64,000 nt of DNA from assembly GCF_963664135.1 (NCBI RefSeq), contig NZ_OY760905.1:4020677-4084676 (forward strand). Direction: 5' to 3'. Positions 34,400 through 44,169 of this stretch are shown here, in pieces. This DNA comes from an uncultured Acetobacterium sp. Its GTDB lineage: Bacteria > Bacillota > Clostridia > Eubacteriales > Eubacteriaceae. Position numbers and translations under genes: made by a program. Numbering within the stretch: the first letter of the stretch is position 1; each line of letters starts with the position of its first letter. The notes beneath the pieces were generated by a model, which was not told the DNA's origin, ran no database searches, and saw nothing but the letters and a program-made list of their open reading frames with translations.

Positions 34400-35875
34400 A
34401 TGGTACGAGATCGTTTTGCACCGAGTCCAACGGGAAATGTTCATGTTGGAAGCTTACGGACAGCACTATATAATTATTTATATGCAAAAAAAATGGGTGG
34501 CAAATTTTTGTTACGCCTTGAAGATACGGATCAGACACGGCTTGAAGCAGGAGCGGTGGAAAATTTGCTTGATGCACTTAATCTGACTGGTGTGATTCCA
34601 GATGAAGGTTTGCAAAAAATAAATGGTACAGTAACACAAGCAGGCGCGCATGGCCCTTATATCCAATCGGAGCGGCTGAATATTTATAAAAAATATATTG
34701 ATATTCTGCTGGAAAAGGGACAGGCTTATTACTGTTTTTGTTCAAAAGAGCGATTGGAAGAAGTTCGAAATGCTCAAAAAGAAAAGGGTGAAACACCTCG
34801 CTATGATGGTAAATGCCGGGAACTGGCAAAAACAGAAATTGATGCAAATCTTGAAGCAGGTTTACCCTATACGATCCGATTGAAATTGCCAGAAAACCAT
34901 AGTATCCGTTTTGACGATATGGTTAGAGGCGTAATCGAAATGAATACCAATGACCTCGATGATCAGGTATTACTAAAGGCAGACGGCTTTCCCACCTACC
35001 ATATGGCCGTGGTGGTTGACGATCACTTGATGGAAATTACTCATGTTATCCGGGGTGAGGAATGGTTGCCTTCGACTCCAAAACATGTCTATTTATATGA
35101 GTGTTTTGGTTGGGATCCACCGCATTTTGTGCATTTGCCAAATATTCTAAATGATGATCGGAAAAAACTGAGTAAACGTCAAGGTGACGTGTCGGTGGGA
35201 GATTTTCTGGCTAAAGGATACCTACCGGAAGCGCTGGTAAACTTCTTAGCCCTTTTGGGCTGGAGCCCTGAGACAGAGCAGGAGATATTCTCGATGGAAG
35301 AATTGGTGGAAGCATTTGATCTTTCCAGAGTTAATAAATCAGGTGCCATTTTTGATCGGGCCAAGTTAAATTGGATGAACGCTCATTATATCAAAGAATT
35401 ACCGATTGACAGACTTGTCAATCATTTAACCCCATTTTTAGTGCAAGCAGGACTGTTGGGATCAGATGAAGTACAATGCAAACAAGATTGGTTAATTAAA
35501 ATAGCAGAACTCTTACGAGACCGAATTGAATATTTTGCCCAGGCACCACAGGAGTTGGAAGTTATTCTAAACAGCGATATTGTTATTACAGATCCGGAGG
35601 CTCTGGCATTATTGCAGGAAGAATCATCCAAGCGGCTGTTTGAGGCGATCGTCACAAAAATCGAAGCATCAGATACTCTTGATGCGGACAGAGGAAAAGC
35701 GATCTTAAAAGAAATTCAAAAAGAAGAAAAAATTAAAGGAAAACTGCTTTACATGCCTAGTCGAATCATGATTACCGGGGAAATGCATGGTCCCGATCTA
35801 ACATTAATCATGGATGTTCTGGGAAAAGATGCGGTCTTGACTCGGATCAAATCAGCAGCATCTTTTATGAAATAA
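34400..35875 (+). CDS. gltX: Glutamyl-tRNA synthetase
   Basis: 491 residues, class I aminoacyl-tRNA synthetase. HIGH-like motif SPTGNVHVGSLRTALYNY at the N-terminus and KMSKS-like KKLSKRQGDV near residue 255. Charges tRNA-Glu (and, in organisms with GatCAB, often tRNA-Gln). ATG 34400 has GGAGG upstream. A TATAAT at 34342-34347 may be its -10, without a convincing -35. Confidence 0.96.
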   Translation: MVRDRFAPSPTGNVHVGSLRTALYNYLYAKKMGGKFLLRLEDTDQTRLEAGAVENLLDALNLTGVIPDEGLQKINGTVTQAGAHGPYIQSERLNIYKKYIDILLEKGQAYYCFCSKERLEEVRNAQKEKGETPRYDGKCRELAKTEIDANLEAGLPYTIRLKLPENHSIRFDDMVRGVIEMNTNDLDDQVLLKADGFPTYHMAVVVDDHLMEITHVIRGEEWLPSTPKHVYLYECFGWDPPHFVHLPNILNDDRKKLSKRQGDVSVGDFLAKGYLPEALVNFLALLGWSPETEQEIFSMEELVEAFDLSRVNKSGAIFDRAKLNWMNAHYIKELPIDRLVNHLTPFLVQAGLLGSDEVQCKQDWLIKIAELLRDRIEYFAQAPQELEVILNSDIVITDPEALALLQEESSKRLFEAIVTKIEASDTLDADRGKAILKEIQKEEKIKGKLLYMPSRIMITGEMHGPDLTLIMDVLGKDAVLTRIKSAASFMK

Positions 35876-35903
35876 ATATTAAATGGACAAAGGAGGAAAG
35901 TAA

Positions 35904-37166
35904 ATGAACGAACGAAAAATTGACAAAAAAAGCGTCGCTGAGTTTATCCTTGTAATTGCACTTATTATTGCTACTGGTTATGTTTTGTTCTTTGGCGTGA
36001 CAATTGGAGTTTACGACATCGGAAATATCAGCAAGAATATTAATTATGGTTTGGATTTAACAGGTGGGGTTAACGTGGTGCTTGAAGCAGAAAGCACTGA
36101 CGGTGATGCGGTTACTTCTGAAAAAATAGATTCTGCTATTTTAACCATCCGCCAACGGATTGACTCCATTGGTGTTTCAGAACCGACAATCATCAAACAA
36201 GGTGATAATCGGATCCGTGTTTCCATTCCATCGGTAACAGATCAGAATGAAGCATTAGATCTGATTGGTAAAACGGCTCAGCTAGAGTTTTTAGCGCCCG
36301 ATGGATCAGTAATCTTAACTGGGAAAGACGTCACGGATTCTAAGGGTGTTATGCAGAAAGATAACTCGGGAATTGAAAGTGCTGTGGTTACCTTAAAATT
36401 CAATGAAGAAGGCACGAAGCTTTTTGCTGATGCAACCCAAAAATATATTGGTCAGGTTATTCAGATTAAACTGGATGATGAAGTGATCTCATCACCAACA
36501 GTAAATGTTGCCATTACGAATGGCGAAGCCGTCATTGAAGGAATGGCAGATATCACTGAAGCCGGTAATCTGGCCTCATTGATTCGTGGTGGAGCACTTC
36601 CGGTAAAACTGACACCGGTTGAAATTCGAACCATTGGACCTACTTTGGGACAAGATTCATTAAATGATAGTATTTATGCTGGTATTATTGGGATAGGTCT
36701 GGTACTTATCTTTATGCTGGTTATGTATCGGGGCTTGGGCTTCTTGGCAGATCTGGCACTGATTATTTTTATTATGATTGTTTTAACGGTTATGTCGGTG
36801 ATGAATGTCACGCTGACCCTGCCGGGGATTGCCGGGCTCATTCTAACAGTCGGGGTGGCAGTTGATGCCAATGTTATTATTTTCTCCCGAATAAGAGAAG
36901 AAGCCAGGTTGGGGAAATCCCTGATGACTGCCATTGATAATGGTTTTTCAAAAGCTTTTGGGACTATTTTAGATTCAAACGTAACGACACTGATTGCCGG
37001 ATTTGTACTTTTCTTTATGGGAACAGGAAGCGTTCAAGGTTTTGCGGTTACGTTGATTTTAGGGATCGTCGTAAGTATGTTTACAGCGATTGTTATAACA
37101 AAAAAACTTGTGAAATTATTAGTAAAAACAGGCTTATTTAACAGTAATGCCTTTTACGGAATATAG
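35904..37166 (+). CDS. secD: Protein translocase subunit SecD
   Basis: 420 residues. One N-terminal membrane helix, a large extracytoplasmic P1 region (with NYGLDLTGGVNVVLEAE) and five C-terminal membrane helices of the RND-type permease fold (AGLILTVGVAVDANVIIFSR). With SecF it uses the ion gradient to finish protein export. AAAGGAGG upstream. Confidence 0.95.
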   Translation: MNERKIDKKSVAEFILVIALIIATGYVLFFGVTIGVYDIGNISKNINYGLDLTGGVNVVLEAESTDGDAVTSEKIDSAILTIRQRIDSIGVSEPTIIKQGDNRIRVSIPSVTDQNEALDLIGKTAQLEFLAPDGSVILTGKDVTDSKGVMQKDNSGIESAVVTLKFNEEGTKLFADATQKYIGQVIQIKLDDEVISSPTVNVAITNGEAVIEGMADITEAGNLASLIRGGALPVKLTPVEIRTIGPTLGQDSLNDSIYAGIIGIGLVLIFMLVMYRGLGFLADLALIIFIMIVLTVMSVMNVTLTLPGIAGLILTVGVAVDANVIIFSRIREEARLGKSLMTAIDNGFSKAFGTILDSNVTTLIAGFVLFFMGTGSVQGFAVTLILGIVVSMFTAIVITKKLVKLLVKTGLFNSNAFYGI

Positions 37167-37179
37167 GGAGGTGGAAAAA

Positions 37180-38070
37180 ATGAAAAGAATACCAGTTGCA
37201 GAAAAATGTAAAATTTGGTTTGCCATCTCTTTGGTACTAATTACGATCAGTTTAGGCTCTCTGATGATCCAGGGGTTGAATTTTGGGATTGATTTTGTCG
37301 GTGGAACCATTGTCACCATGGAACTCAATACAACCTTTGAAAATGCTGATGCCCGAGCCATTGTTGATAAATTTGACACAGAAGCCGATATTACATATGC
37401 CGGCGATGCTAAAACGCAAATTATTATTACCACAAAAGAAAGTTTGACAAAAGAAGAAAGTCAGGAATTGTTTGCAGGTTTTAAAGAAAAGTATAACTTA
37501 CAGGATACTAACTTATTATCTGTGGATTCGGTAAACGCTTCTATTGGAGCGGAAATGGCGACTAAATCGATTCTGGCAGTAACCGTTGCAGTGGTCTTAA
37601 TGTTGATTTATATTTGGTTTCGGTTTGAATTTTTATTTGGGCTCACCGCTATTTTTGCTTTGATCCACGATTTAATTGTGGTATTGGGGGTCTATTCAGT
37701 TTTCCAGATTCAGGTAAACTCACCATTTATTGCGGCCATTTTGACAATTCTAGGGTACTCAATCATGGATACTGTGGTTGTATTTGACCGTATTCGTGAG
37801 AATCGGCCCAAATTTGGAAGATATGCTTACGCAGATTTAGTAGATACCAGTGTTACCCAAACCATTGGACGAAGTATTAACACATCAATGACAACATTTA
37901 TTGCCATAACAGCCCTCTATATCTTTGGCGTTCCCGCAATTCAGGATTTTGCATTACCGTTAATGGTTGGAATCATTTGTGGAACATACTCTTCAATTTT
38001 TAATGCCAGTGCTTTATGGTATGTCATTAAGGAATATCGACACAAAAAACAAGTCAGTGCGAATGCATAA
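37180..38070 (+). CDS. secF: Protein translocase subunit SecF
   Basis: 296 residues, six membrane helices. Conserved LNFGIDFVGGTIV near the N-terminus and ILGYSIMDTVVVFDRIREN in the permease part. ATG 37180 with GGGAGGTGG upstream is preferred to an in-frame ATG at 37147 that would overlap secD. A terminator follows. Confidence 0.95.
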   Translation: MKRIPVAEKCKIWFAISLVLITISLGSLMIQGLNFGIDFVGGTIVTMELNTTFENADARAIVDKFDTEADITYAGDAKTQIIITTKESLTKEESQELFAGFKEKYNLQDTNLLSVDSVNASIGAEMATKSILAVTVAVVLMLIYIWFRFEFLFGLTAIFALIHDLIVVLGVYSVFQIQVNSPFIAAILTILGYSIMDTVVVFDRIRENRPKFGRYAYADLVDTSVTQTIGRSINTSMTTFIAITALYIFGVPAIQDFALPLMVGIICGTYSSIFNASALWYVIKEYRHKKQVSANA

Positions 38071-38099
38071 AAATAGTCAAAAATTATTTGATTTTACCG

Positions 38100-38131
38100 A
38101 GCGTCAGAGGGATAAACTCTGACGCTTTTTA
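38100..38131 (+). terminator. Terminator of secDF
   Basis: AGCGTCAGAG and CTCTGACGCT form a perfect 10-bp stem, loop GGATAAA, then a T-run. Confidence 0.93.
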
Positions 38132-38197
38132 AATAAAGACTCATAAGAAAGCATGGTTAGATTTTATTAAAATGAATAGCACAATAGAGGTATAAAC

Positions 38198-40306
38198 ATG
38201 ACAATAAAAACAAACTGGATACGACGGCAGCAGCGTTCACCCATAAAACCGAATCATAACGAAGCAGTTTTTAAGAATGAATTGAAAGAGAAATTAGGAT
38301 TGAGTCCATTTTTAATTGAGATTCTGATTAATCGCGATTGCTCGTCAATTGAGGAAACCAAACGGTTTCTTAATCCGACCACGTCCGACCTGCATGATCC
38401 CTTTTTATTTAAAGATATGGAAAAGGTCGTCAATCGGATTCTTCAAGCTAAAGAACATAATGAGATGATATGTCTCTATGGAGATTATGATGCTGACGGA
38501 ACCATTGGGACTTCAATCTTATTTAAGTACATGAAAACCCATGGATTCAATATTTCTTACTTTATTCCCAATCGGTTGATAACAGGTTATGGACTTCATC
38601 AAACCCCGCTTGAAGATATTATCGATTCTGGGGTTTCATTACTGATTACGATTGACAATGGCATTTCGGCAAATGAACAGGTCGAGTTTTGCAATGCCCA
38701 CAGCTTGGACGTTATTATTACGGATCATCATGAATGTCATGGAACGCTTCCCAATGCATTGGGAATCATCAATCCCAAGCTGCCAGATACAGCCTATCCA
38801 TTTAAAGAACTATGTGGAGCAGGGGTGGCGTTTAAACTGCTACAGGCTTTATGTTTGGCAACAGAAACTGCGATTGATTATCAGGAGTTTATTGAATGTG
38901 TGGCATTGGCAACAGTAGCAGATCTGGTTCCGCTTCAGGATGAAAACCGATGTTTTGTTTCATTGGGACTAAATTATTTAAATCAATGCCCTAAAAATCC
39001 GGGAATCCGTGCGTTAATCGAAGTGAGTGAATTATCAGAGCTGAAAGCATGGCATTTTGGTTTTGTATTAGGTCCCAAAATAAATGCTGCCGGTCGCTTG
39101 GGAGAAGCAAATAAGATTGTCGAATTGCTGACAAATGAGGATCAGGAAAAAATCACAAATCTGGCAAAATTTTTAAGTGAAGAAAATCGGAAACGTCAGG
39201 AATTAGAAGCTCAGATTCTGGAAAGTGCCTTAGAAAAAGTTCAATCCCAAAATCTTGATGAAGAGGATGTTCTTATTGTTGTTGGAGAAAATTGGCACTC
39301 CGGGGTTATCGGAATCGTGGCAAGCCGCATTCAGGATAAATATTTTAAACCGGTGATTATTATCAGTATTGAAAACGGTGTGGGTAAAGCTTCATGCAGA
39401 AGTGTGGAGGGGTTTAACATTTTTGAGGCGCTACAATCTGCCAGTGATTTATTTCTTAGTTTTGGAGGACATGAACAAGCAGCTGGATTCAGCATTAATG
39501 AAGAGAACATTGAAATAATGTCAGAGAAAATTATCAACTATGGCAAAATGGTGGAACTCCAGCGGCATCTGGTGAAAAAAATCTATTATGATACCGAAAT
39601 CTCCGAAGATGAAATTTACTGGAATTTGTATGAAGAACTGCTTCAAATTGAACCTTGCGGGCTTGGAAATCCGGGGGTCCAATTTGTCATAAACGAGCCG
39701 AAAATCATCTCAATGGGAACGATGGGAAAGGAAAACAACCATTTGCGGGTTGCATTAAAAAATGATTTGCGTGGCGTTGGATTTAACTTAGGATTTTTTT
39801 ATTTAAGTCGGCCAGATCTGATGGCTTCAAATTATGCGGGTATTCAACTCTTAGCTCGATTGGATATGAATGAATTTCGCGGAAAAAAAAGCTTGCAGCT
39901 GTTGATCAAAGATATTAAACAAAATCCCATTTGGCAAATTGATTCAGCGATGAGACTGGTCAGAACGATTGTAAAAGAAGATAATCCCAAAGAAGTGATT
40001 AGTACAGCAAAAAACGATGTTTGTTTTAAAGATTTGCAGGTAGAATTGAAAATAATCAGAACAATCTATCAGTTGCTTAAAAAGTCTGCTGAATCCGGTT
40101 TGCCACTGCAAAACACTACCGAAATTAGCCAATGGCCTTCACCTTATCACTTATTGATGTCCTGTGAAATACTCAGAGAAGCAGGATTACTTGCTTACCG
40201 AATAAATGATGGGATGATTTTTTCTAAAATAATAGCTACCACGGAAAAAAAGGATATTCAAAACACGAAACTAATGATAAAATTAGAAAAAATGATTAAT
40301 GATTGA
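38198..40306 (+). CDS. recJ: Single-stranded-DNA-specific exonuclease RecJ
   Basis: 702 residues. DHH-family phosphoesterase core with YGDYDADGTIG and TDHHECHGTLP, then the DHHA1 domain containing SFGGHEQAAGFSI, and an OB-like and a C-terminal extension. 5'-3' exonuclease acting in recombination and repair. It precedes apt and relA, the usual order in clostridia. Confidence 0.94.
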   Translation: MTIKTNWIRRQQRSPIKPNHNEAVFKNELKEKLGLSPFLIEILINRDCSSIEETKRFLNPTTSDLHDPFLFKDMEKVVNRILQAKEHNEMICLYGDYDADGTIGTSILFKYMKTHGFNISYFIPNRLITGYGLHQTPLEDIIDSGVSLLITIDNGISANEQVEFCNAHSLDVIITDHHECHGTLPNALGIINPKLPDTAYPFKELCGAGVAFKLLQALCLATETAIDYQEFIECVALATVADLVPLQDENRCFVSLGLNYLNQCPKNPGIRALIEVSELSELKAWHFGFVLGPKINAAGRLGEANKIVELLTNEDQEKITNLAKFLSEENRKRQELEAQILESALEKVQSQNLDEEDVLIVVGENWHSGVIGIVASRIQDKYFKPVIIISIENGVGKASCRSVEGFNIFEALQSASDLFLSFGGHEQAAGFSINEENIEIMSEKIINYGKMVELQRHLVKKIYYDTEISEDEIYWNLYEELLQIEPCGLGNPGVQFVINEPKIISMGTMGKENNHLRVALKNDLRGVGFNLGFFYLSRPDLMASNYAGIQLLARLDMNEFRGKKSLQLLIKDIKQNPIWQIDSAMRLVRTIVKEDNPKEVISTAKNDVCFKDLQVELKIIRTIYQLLKKSAESGLPLQNTTEISQWPSPYHLLMSCEILREAGLLAYRINDGMIFSKIIATTEKKDIQNTKLMIKLEKMIND

Positions 40307-40321
40307 TAAGGGAGATTTAAA

Positions 40322-40840
40322 ATGGATCTAAAAGAGAATATTGGTATTTATGAAGATTTTCCAAAAGAAGGCATTAGCTTTAAAGACATTAACAGCCTGA
40401 TTTTAAACCCCAAGGCCTTTCAATATGTTATTAACGAAATGACAAAGGTTGCAAAAGCACTTGATGCCAACATAGTGGTTATACCAGAAGCGAGGGGCTA
40501 CATCTTTGGTACGCCACTGGCTTATTTAATTGGAGCAGGTCTGGTGCCGATTCGAAAACCGGGTAAACTACCGGGTGAAATCACTTCAGAAGCTTATGAT
40601 CTGGAATATGGATCAAATATTGTGGAGATCCAAAGAAATGCCATCAAGCCCGGCGATCGGGTTATTATCGTGGATGATTTATTAGCCACCGGCGGAACCC
40701 TAAAAGCAGCTACTAAACTGATTGAAAATCTGGGTGGTGAGGTATCGGGGATTATTACTCTCATCGAACTGACTGAATTAGGTGGTCGTGATTTACTCAA
40801 AAACTATTTTGTTCACTCAATTGTGACCTACCCCTACTAA
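40322..40840 (+). CDS. apt: Adenine phosphoribosyltransferase
   Basis: 172 residues. Makes AMP from adenine and PRPP. PRPP-binding motif VIIVDDLLATGGTLKAA, N-terminal family signature IYEDFPKEGISFKDI, and hood region RKPGKLPGE. GGGAG upstream. Lies 15 bases after recJ and 36 before relA. Confidence 0.96.
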   Translation: MDLKENIGIYEDFPKEGISFKDINSLILNPKAFQYVINEMTKVAKALDANIVVIPEARGYIFGTPLAYLIGAGLVPIRKPGKLPGEITSEAYDLEYGSNIVEIQRNAIKPGDRVIIVDDLLATGGTLKAATKLIENLGGEVSGIITLIELTELGGRDLLKNYFVHSIVTYPY

Positions 40841-40876
40841 ACACCCCTACTCATTAATTAAAAAGGCAGAAACGAT

Positions 40877-43048
40877 ATGGATAATGACGCAGTAAGAGGA
40901 AAAATTGACAATGTAATAAACCTGGTAAAAGCAAATAACCCAGAAGCTGAGACAGAAATGATCTATAAGGCTTATGACTTGGCTCGGGAAGCTCATAAGG
41001 ATCAGAAACGTCTTTCTGGAGAGGACTATGTAATTCATCCGGTTTCTGTCGCATACATTTTAGCTGAAATGCAAATGGATACAGAAACAATTGTTGCTGC
41101 CATTTTACATGATGTAATAGAAGATACGATCTATTCCTATGATTATATTAAGCAAGAGTTTAACGAGAACATTGCCGATCTGGTGGAAGGTGTCACAAAA
41201 ATCGGTCGGATTGGCTTTCAATCCAAAGAAGAAAGCCAGGCAGAGAATCTGCGAAAAATGATTTTGGCGATGTCAAAAGATATTCGGGTTATTCTGATTA
41301 AGCTGGTTGACAGACTCCATAATATGCGTACCCTGGAATATATGCGCGAAGCAAAACAGGTTGAAAAAGCTAAAGAGACCCTGGATATTTACGCACCCCT
41401 GGCCAATCGACTGGGGATTTCCACGATTAAGTGGGAATTGGAAGATTTAGCTTTAAAATATCTGGATCCAGAAGGCTATTATGATTTAGTACAGAAGATA
41501 AAAATTAAAAAAAGTGCACGGGAAGCTTATATTGCAGATGTAATTGATGTACTGTCCAGAGAAATTGAAAAAGTCGGAACCCATGCGGAGATTTACGGTC
41601 GATCCAAACATTTTTACAGCATCTACCGAAAAATGCAAAGTCAAAATAGAAGTTTTGATGAAATTTATGATTTGATCGCTGTTCGGGTAATCGTTGATTC
41701 ATTAAAGGATTGTTATGGCGTTCTAGGGGTCGTACATTCCCAATGGACACCGATTCCGGGACGGTTTAAAGATTATATTGCCATGCCCAAGCCCAATCTC
41801 TATCAATCGATTCATACGACCGTTATGGGTCCCAAAGGGGAGCCTTTTGAAATTCAAATACGAACCAGAGAAATGCATGAAACGGCAGAGTACGGGATCG
41901 CGGCGCACTGGAAGTATAAAGAAGGCCGAATGGATGCCAAGGACAACAAGTACGAAGTCCAGATGTCCTGGCTCCGACAAATGTTGGAACTCCAGCGAGA
42001 CTCTGAAGATGCTGGCGAACTGGTCGAAACAATCAAGGTTGATCTGCTAAATGAAGAGGTGTATGTGTTTTCTCCAAAAGGGGCCGTGGTTCCATTGCCG
42101 GCCGGCTCATGCCCTTTAGATTTTGCCTATCGGATTCATAGCGATATTGGTAACAATTGTGTGGGCGCCAGAGTTAATAATAAAATAGTCCCACTTAACA
42201 GTCCTTTAAAAAGCGGGGACATTGTCGAGGTCATGACCTCCAAAAATTCCAATGGACCCAGTCGTGATTGGTTGAGTTTTGTTAAAAGTCCCCATGCCCG
42301 GAACAAGATTAAACAGTATTTCAAAAAAGAAGAAAAAGATGAAAATATTCAAAAAGGAAGAAGCATCCTGGAGCGTGAAATCAAACGCGAGGGTCTGCAA
42401 CATTCCAACCTTCTGAATTTAAATAATCTGGAATTATTAGCAGAAAAATGCAGTTATAAGACCCTTAACGATTTTTATGCGGCGATTGGTTATAATGGCA
42501 TTAAAATTGGAACAGTTTTCCAGAAAATGAGACTGCTTTTTCCCAAGGAGTTTCCTGAAGAAGTAGAAGAAATTGTTCTCAAAAAACCGTCCAAAGAATC
42601 GAAAAAAACCAGCAGTACCGTAATTGTGGCCGGTCAAAACGAGATTGATGTGCATTTTGCCAAATGCTGTAACCCGGTTCCGGGAGATAAAATAGTCGGA
42701 TATATAACCAAAGGCCGAGGAATCTCAGTTCATCGTGCCGATTGCTCCAACGTTTTAAATCTGACTGATCCCAATCGGATCGTCGAAGTCGAATGGAACA
42801 AATACAGTACCGGATCCTTTACCGCAGAAATTCACATCAAAGCCAGAGAAGCACCAGGAACCATCATTCAGATTTCGAAGACATTTTTGGATATGGGTAT
42901 TCCAGTTACGGCACTCAATGCAAAAACTGAAAAAAATGAATATGATTTCTTCTCGGCGACCCTTGAAGTTAAAAGTCGGCGCGAGTTAAATTTGCTCATT
43001 AAAAATTTAAACAAAATCAAAGAAATCATCCAGATTTACCGAGTATAA
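40877..43048 (+). CDS. relA: Bifunctional (p)ppGpp synthetase/hydrolase
   Basis: 723 residues. HD hydrolase domain (HDVIEDT and the downstream LVDRLHNMRTLEYM), synthetase domain (YGRSKHFYSIYRKM, YQSIHTTVMGPKG), TGS domain (VYVFSPKGAVVPLPAGSCPLDFAYRIHSDIG begins with this motif), a zinc-finger/conserved-Cys region (FAKCCNPVPGD) and a C-terminal ACT domain. Controls the stringent response. The ribosome site is weak (AAAGGCAG). dtd starts ten bases later. Confidence 0.95.
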   Translation: MDNDAVRGKIDNVINLVKANNPEAETEMIYKAYDLAREAHKDQKRLSGEDYVIHPVSVAYILAEMQMDTETIVAAILHDVIEDTIYSYDYIKQEFNENIADLVEGVTKIGRIGFQSKEESQAENLRKMILAMSKDIRVILIKLVDRLHNMRTLEYMREAKQVEKAKETLDIYAPLANRLGISTIKWELEDLALKYLDPEGYYDLVQKIKIKKSAREAYIADVIDVLSREIEKVGTHAEIYGRSKHFYSIYRKMQSQNRSFDEIYDLIAVRVIVDSLKDCYGVLGVVHSQWTPIPGRFKDYIAMPKPNLYQSIHTTVMGPKGEPFEIQIRTREMHETAEYGIAAHWKYKEGRMDAKDNKYEVQMSWLRQMLELQRDSEDAGELVETIKVDLLNEEVYVFSPKGAVVPLPAGSCPLDFAYRIHSDIGNNCVGARVNNKIVPLNSPLKSGDIVEVMTSKNSNGPSRDWLSFVKSPHARNKIKQYFKKEEKDENIQKGRSILEREIKREGLQHSNLLNLNNLELLAEKCSYKTLNDFYAAIGYNGIKIGTVFQKMRLLFPKEFPEEVEEIVLKKPSKESKKTSSTVIVAGQNEIDVHFAKCCNPVPGDKIVGYITKGRGISVHRADCSNVLNLTDPNRIVEVEWNKYSTGSFTAEIHIKAREAPGTIIQISKTFLDMGIPVTALNAKTEKNEYDFFSATLEVKSRRELNLLIKNLNKIKEIIQIYRV

Positions 43049-43057
43049 GGAGAAGCA

Positions 43058-43510
43058 ATGCGGGCAGTTATTCAACGGGTATCCTCATCAGAGGTGCGAA
43101 TCAACAACGAATCAGTTGGTAAAATTGGCTATGGGCTTAACGTTCTTGTGGGTATCAAAGATGATGATACAGAAGCAGACATGGATTATATCATTAACAA
43201 ACTGATTAATCTGAGAATATTTGAAGATGACGACGGAAAAATGAATCGATCAATTTTGGATGTTGAAGGAGAACTGCTCCTCGTTTCTCAATTCACCCTC
43301 TATGGCGATTGTCGAAAAGGGAGACGACCTGGTTTTACCCGAAGTGGTCCAGTGGCCGAAGCTGAAAAGAAATACGAAGTTTTTATCGAAAAATTAAAGG
43401 CTCAGCCCATAAAAAAAATTGAAACTGGTGTTTTTCAATCCGAAATGGAAGTATTAATTATTAATGATGGACCAGTAACCTTATTATTAGATAGTGAAAA
43501 AATTTTTTAA
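43058..43510 (+). CDS. dtd: D-aminoacyl-tRNA deacylase
   Basis: 150 residues. Removes D-amino acids (and Gly from tRNA-Ala) from mischarged tRNA. Family motifs RAVIQRVSSSEVRINN at the N-terminus, SQFTLYGDCRKGRRPGF in the middle and NDGPVTLLLDS near the end (the cross-subunit Gly-cisPro motif is GP here). Standard neighbour of relA. Confidence 0.96.
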   Translation: MRAVIQRVSSSEVRINNESVGKIGYGLNVLVGIKDDDTEADMDYIINKLINLRIFEDDDGKMNRSILDVEGELLLVSQFTLYGDCRKGRRPGFTRSGPVAEAEKKYEVFIEKLKAQPIKKIETGVFQSEMEVLIINDGPVTLLLDSEKIF

Positions 43511-43529
43511 AAACATTTAGGGAGCGTAT

Positions 43530-44159
43530 ATGGAAGTAATAAAAAAATCCCTGGGACAAATGGGAACTAACTGTTATGTGATTTGGGATGAAAAATCTCT
43601 GGCAGCAGCAGTGATTGATCCTGGATTTGAGGATCAACGGATTATCAATATTATTAAAGAAAACAAATTAAATGTAAAATATATTCTGCTGACCCATGGT
43701 CATTTTGATCATCTCGGCGGAGTTGCTCAAATAAAACAATTAACTGGTGCCAAGGTACTGATTCACGAAAACGATGCGGATTGTCTAGGTGATTCCAGAC
43801 GTAATCTTTCGGTATTGGCCGGAATGTCGATGGAATTAGAGCCGGCTGATGGGTTTTTAAAAGAAGATGAACCGATTATGTTGGGAGATATCAGTATTCG
43901 CGTTATCCACACTCCTGGTCATTCAAAAGGAGGAGTCTGTCTTTTGGCAGAGGATGTGCTCTTCTCAGGAGATACTCTGTTTAATACCTCAATTGGACGA
44001 ACCGATTTTGCCGATGGCGATTTAAATGAGCTGTTGAATGCGATAATGTCAAAATTATTTATTTTAGATGATTCCACAAAAGTTTTACCCGGGCATGGGG
44101 ATAATACCACCATTGGGTATGAAAAAATGAATAATCCGTTCTTAAAGGGGCGTTTCTAG
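43530..44159 (+). CDS. Metallo-beta-lactamase-fold hydrolase (glyoxalase II-like)
   Basis: 209 residues. THGHFDHLGG supplies the HxHxDH metal site; further ligands are in HTPGHSKGG (His), LFSGDTLF (Asp) and LPGHGDNTT (His). It lacks the C-terminal substrate domain of true glyoxalase II, so the thioester substrate is unknown. Conserved position between dtd and hemZ. Its stop is ten bases before the hemZ start. Confidence 0.9.
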   Translation: MEVIKKSLGQMGTNCYVIWDEKSLAAAVIDPGFEDQRIINIIKENKLNVKYILLTHGHFDHLGGVAQIKQLTGAKVLIHENDADCLGDSRRNLSVLAGMSMELEPADGFLKEDEPIMLGDISIRVIHTPGHSKGGVCLLAEDVLFSGDTLFNTSIGRTDFADGDLNELLNAIMSKLFILDDSTKVLPGHGDNTTIGYEKMNNPFLKGRF

Positions 44160-44169
44160 GAGCAAGCCA

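Noticed and set aside
43530-44159. Naming the MBL-fold protein as glyoxalase II (gloB)
   Set aside because: It lacks the C-terminal helical domain that binds glutathione thioesters, so only the fold-level name is supported.
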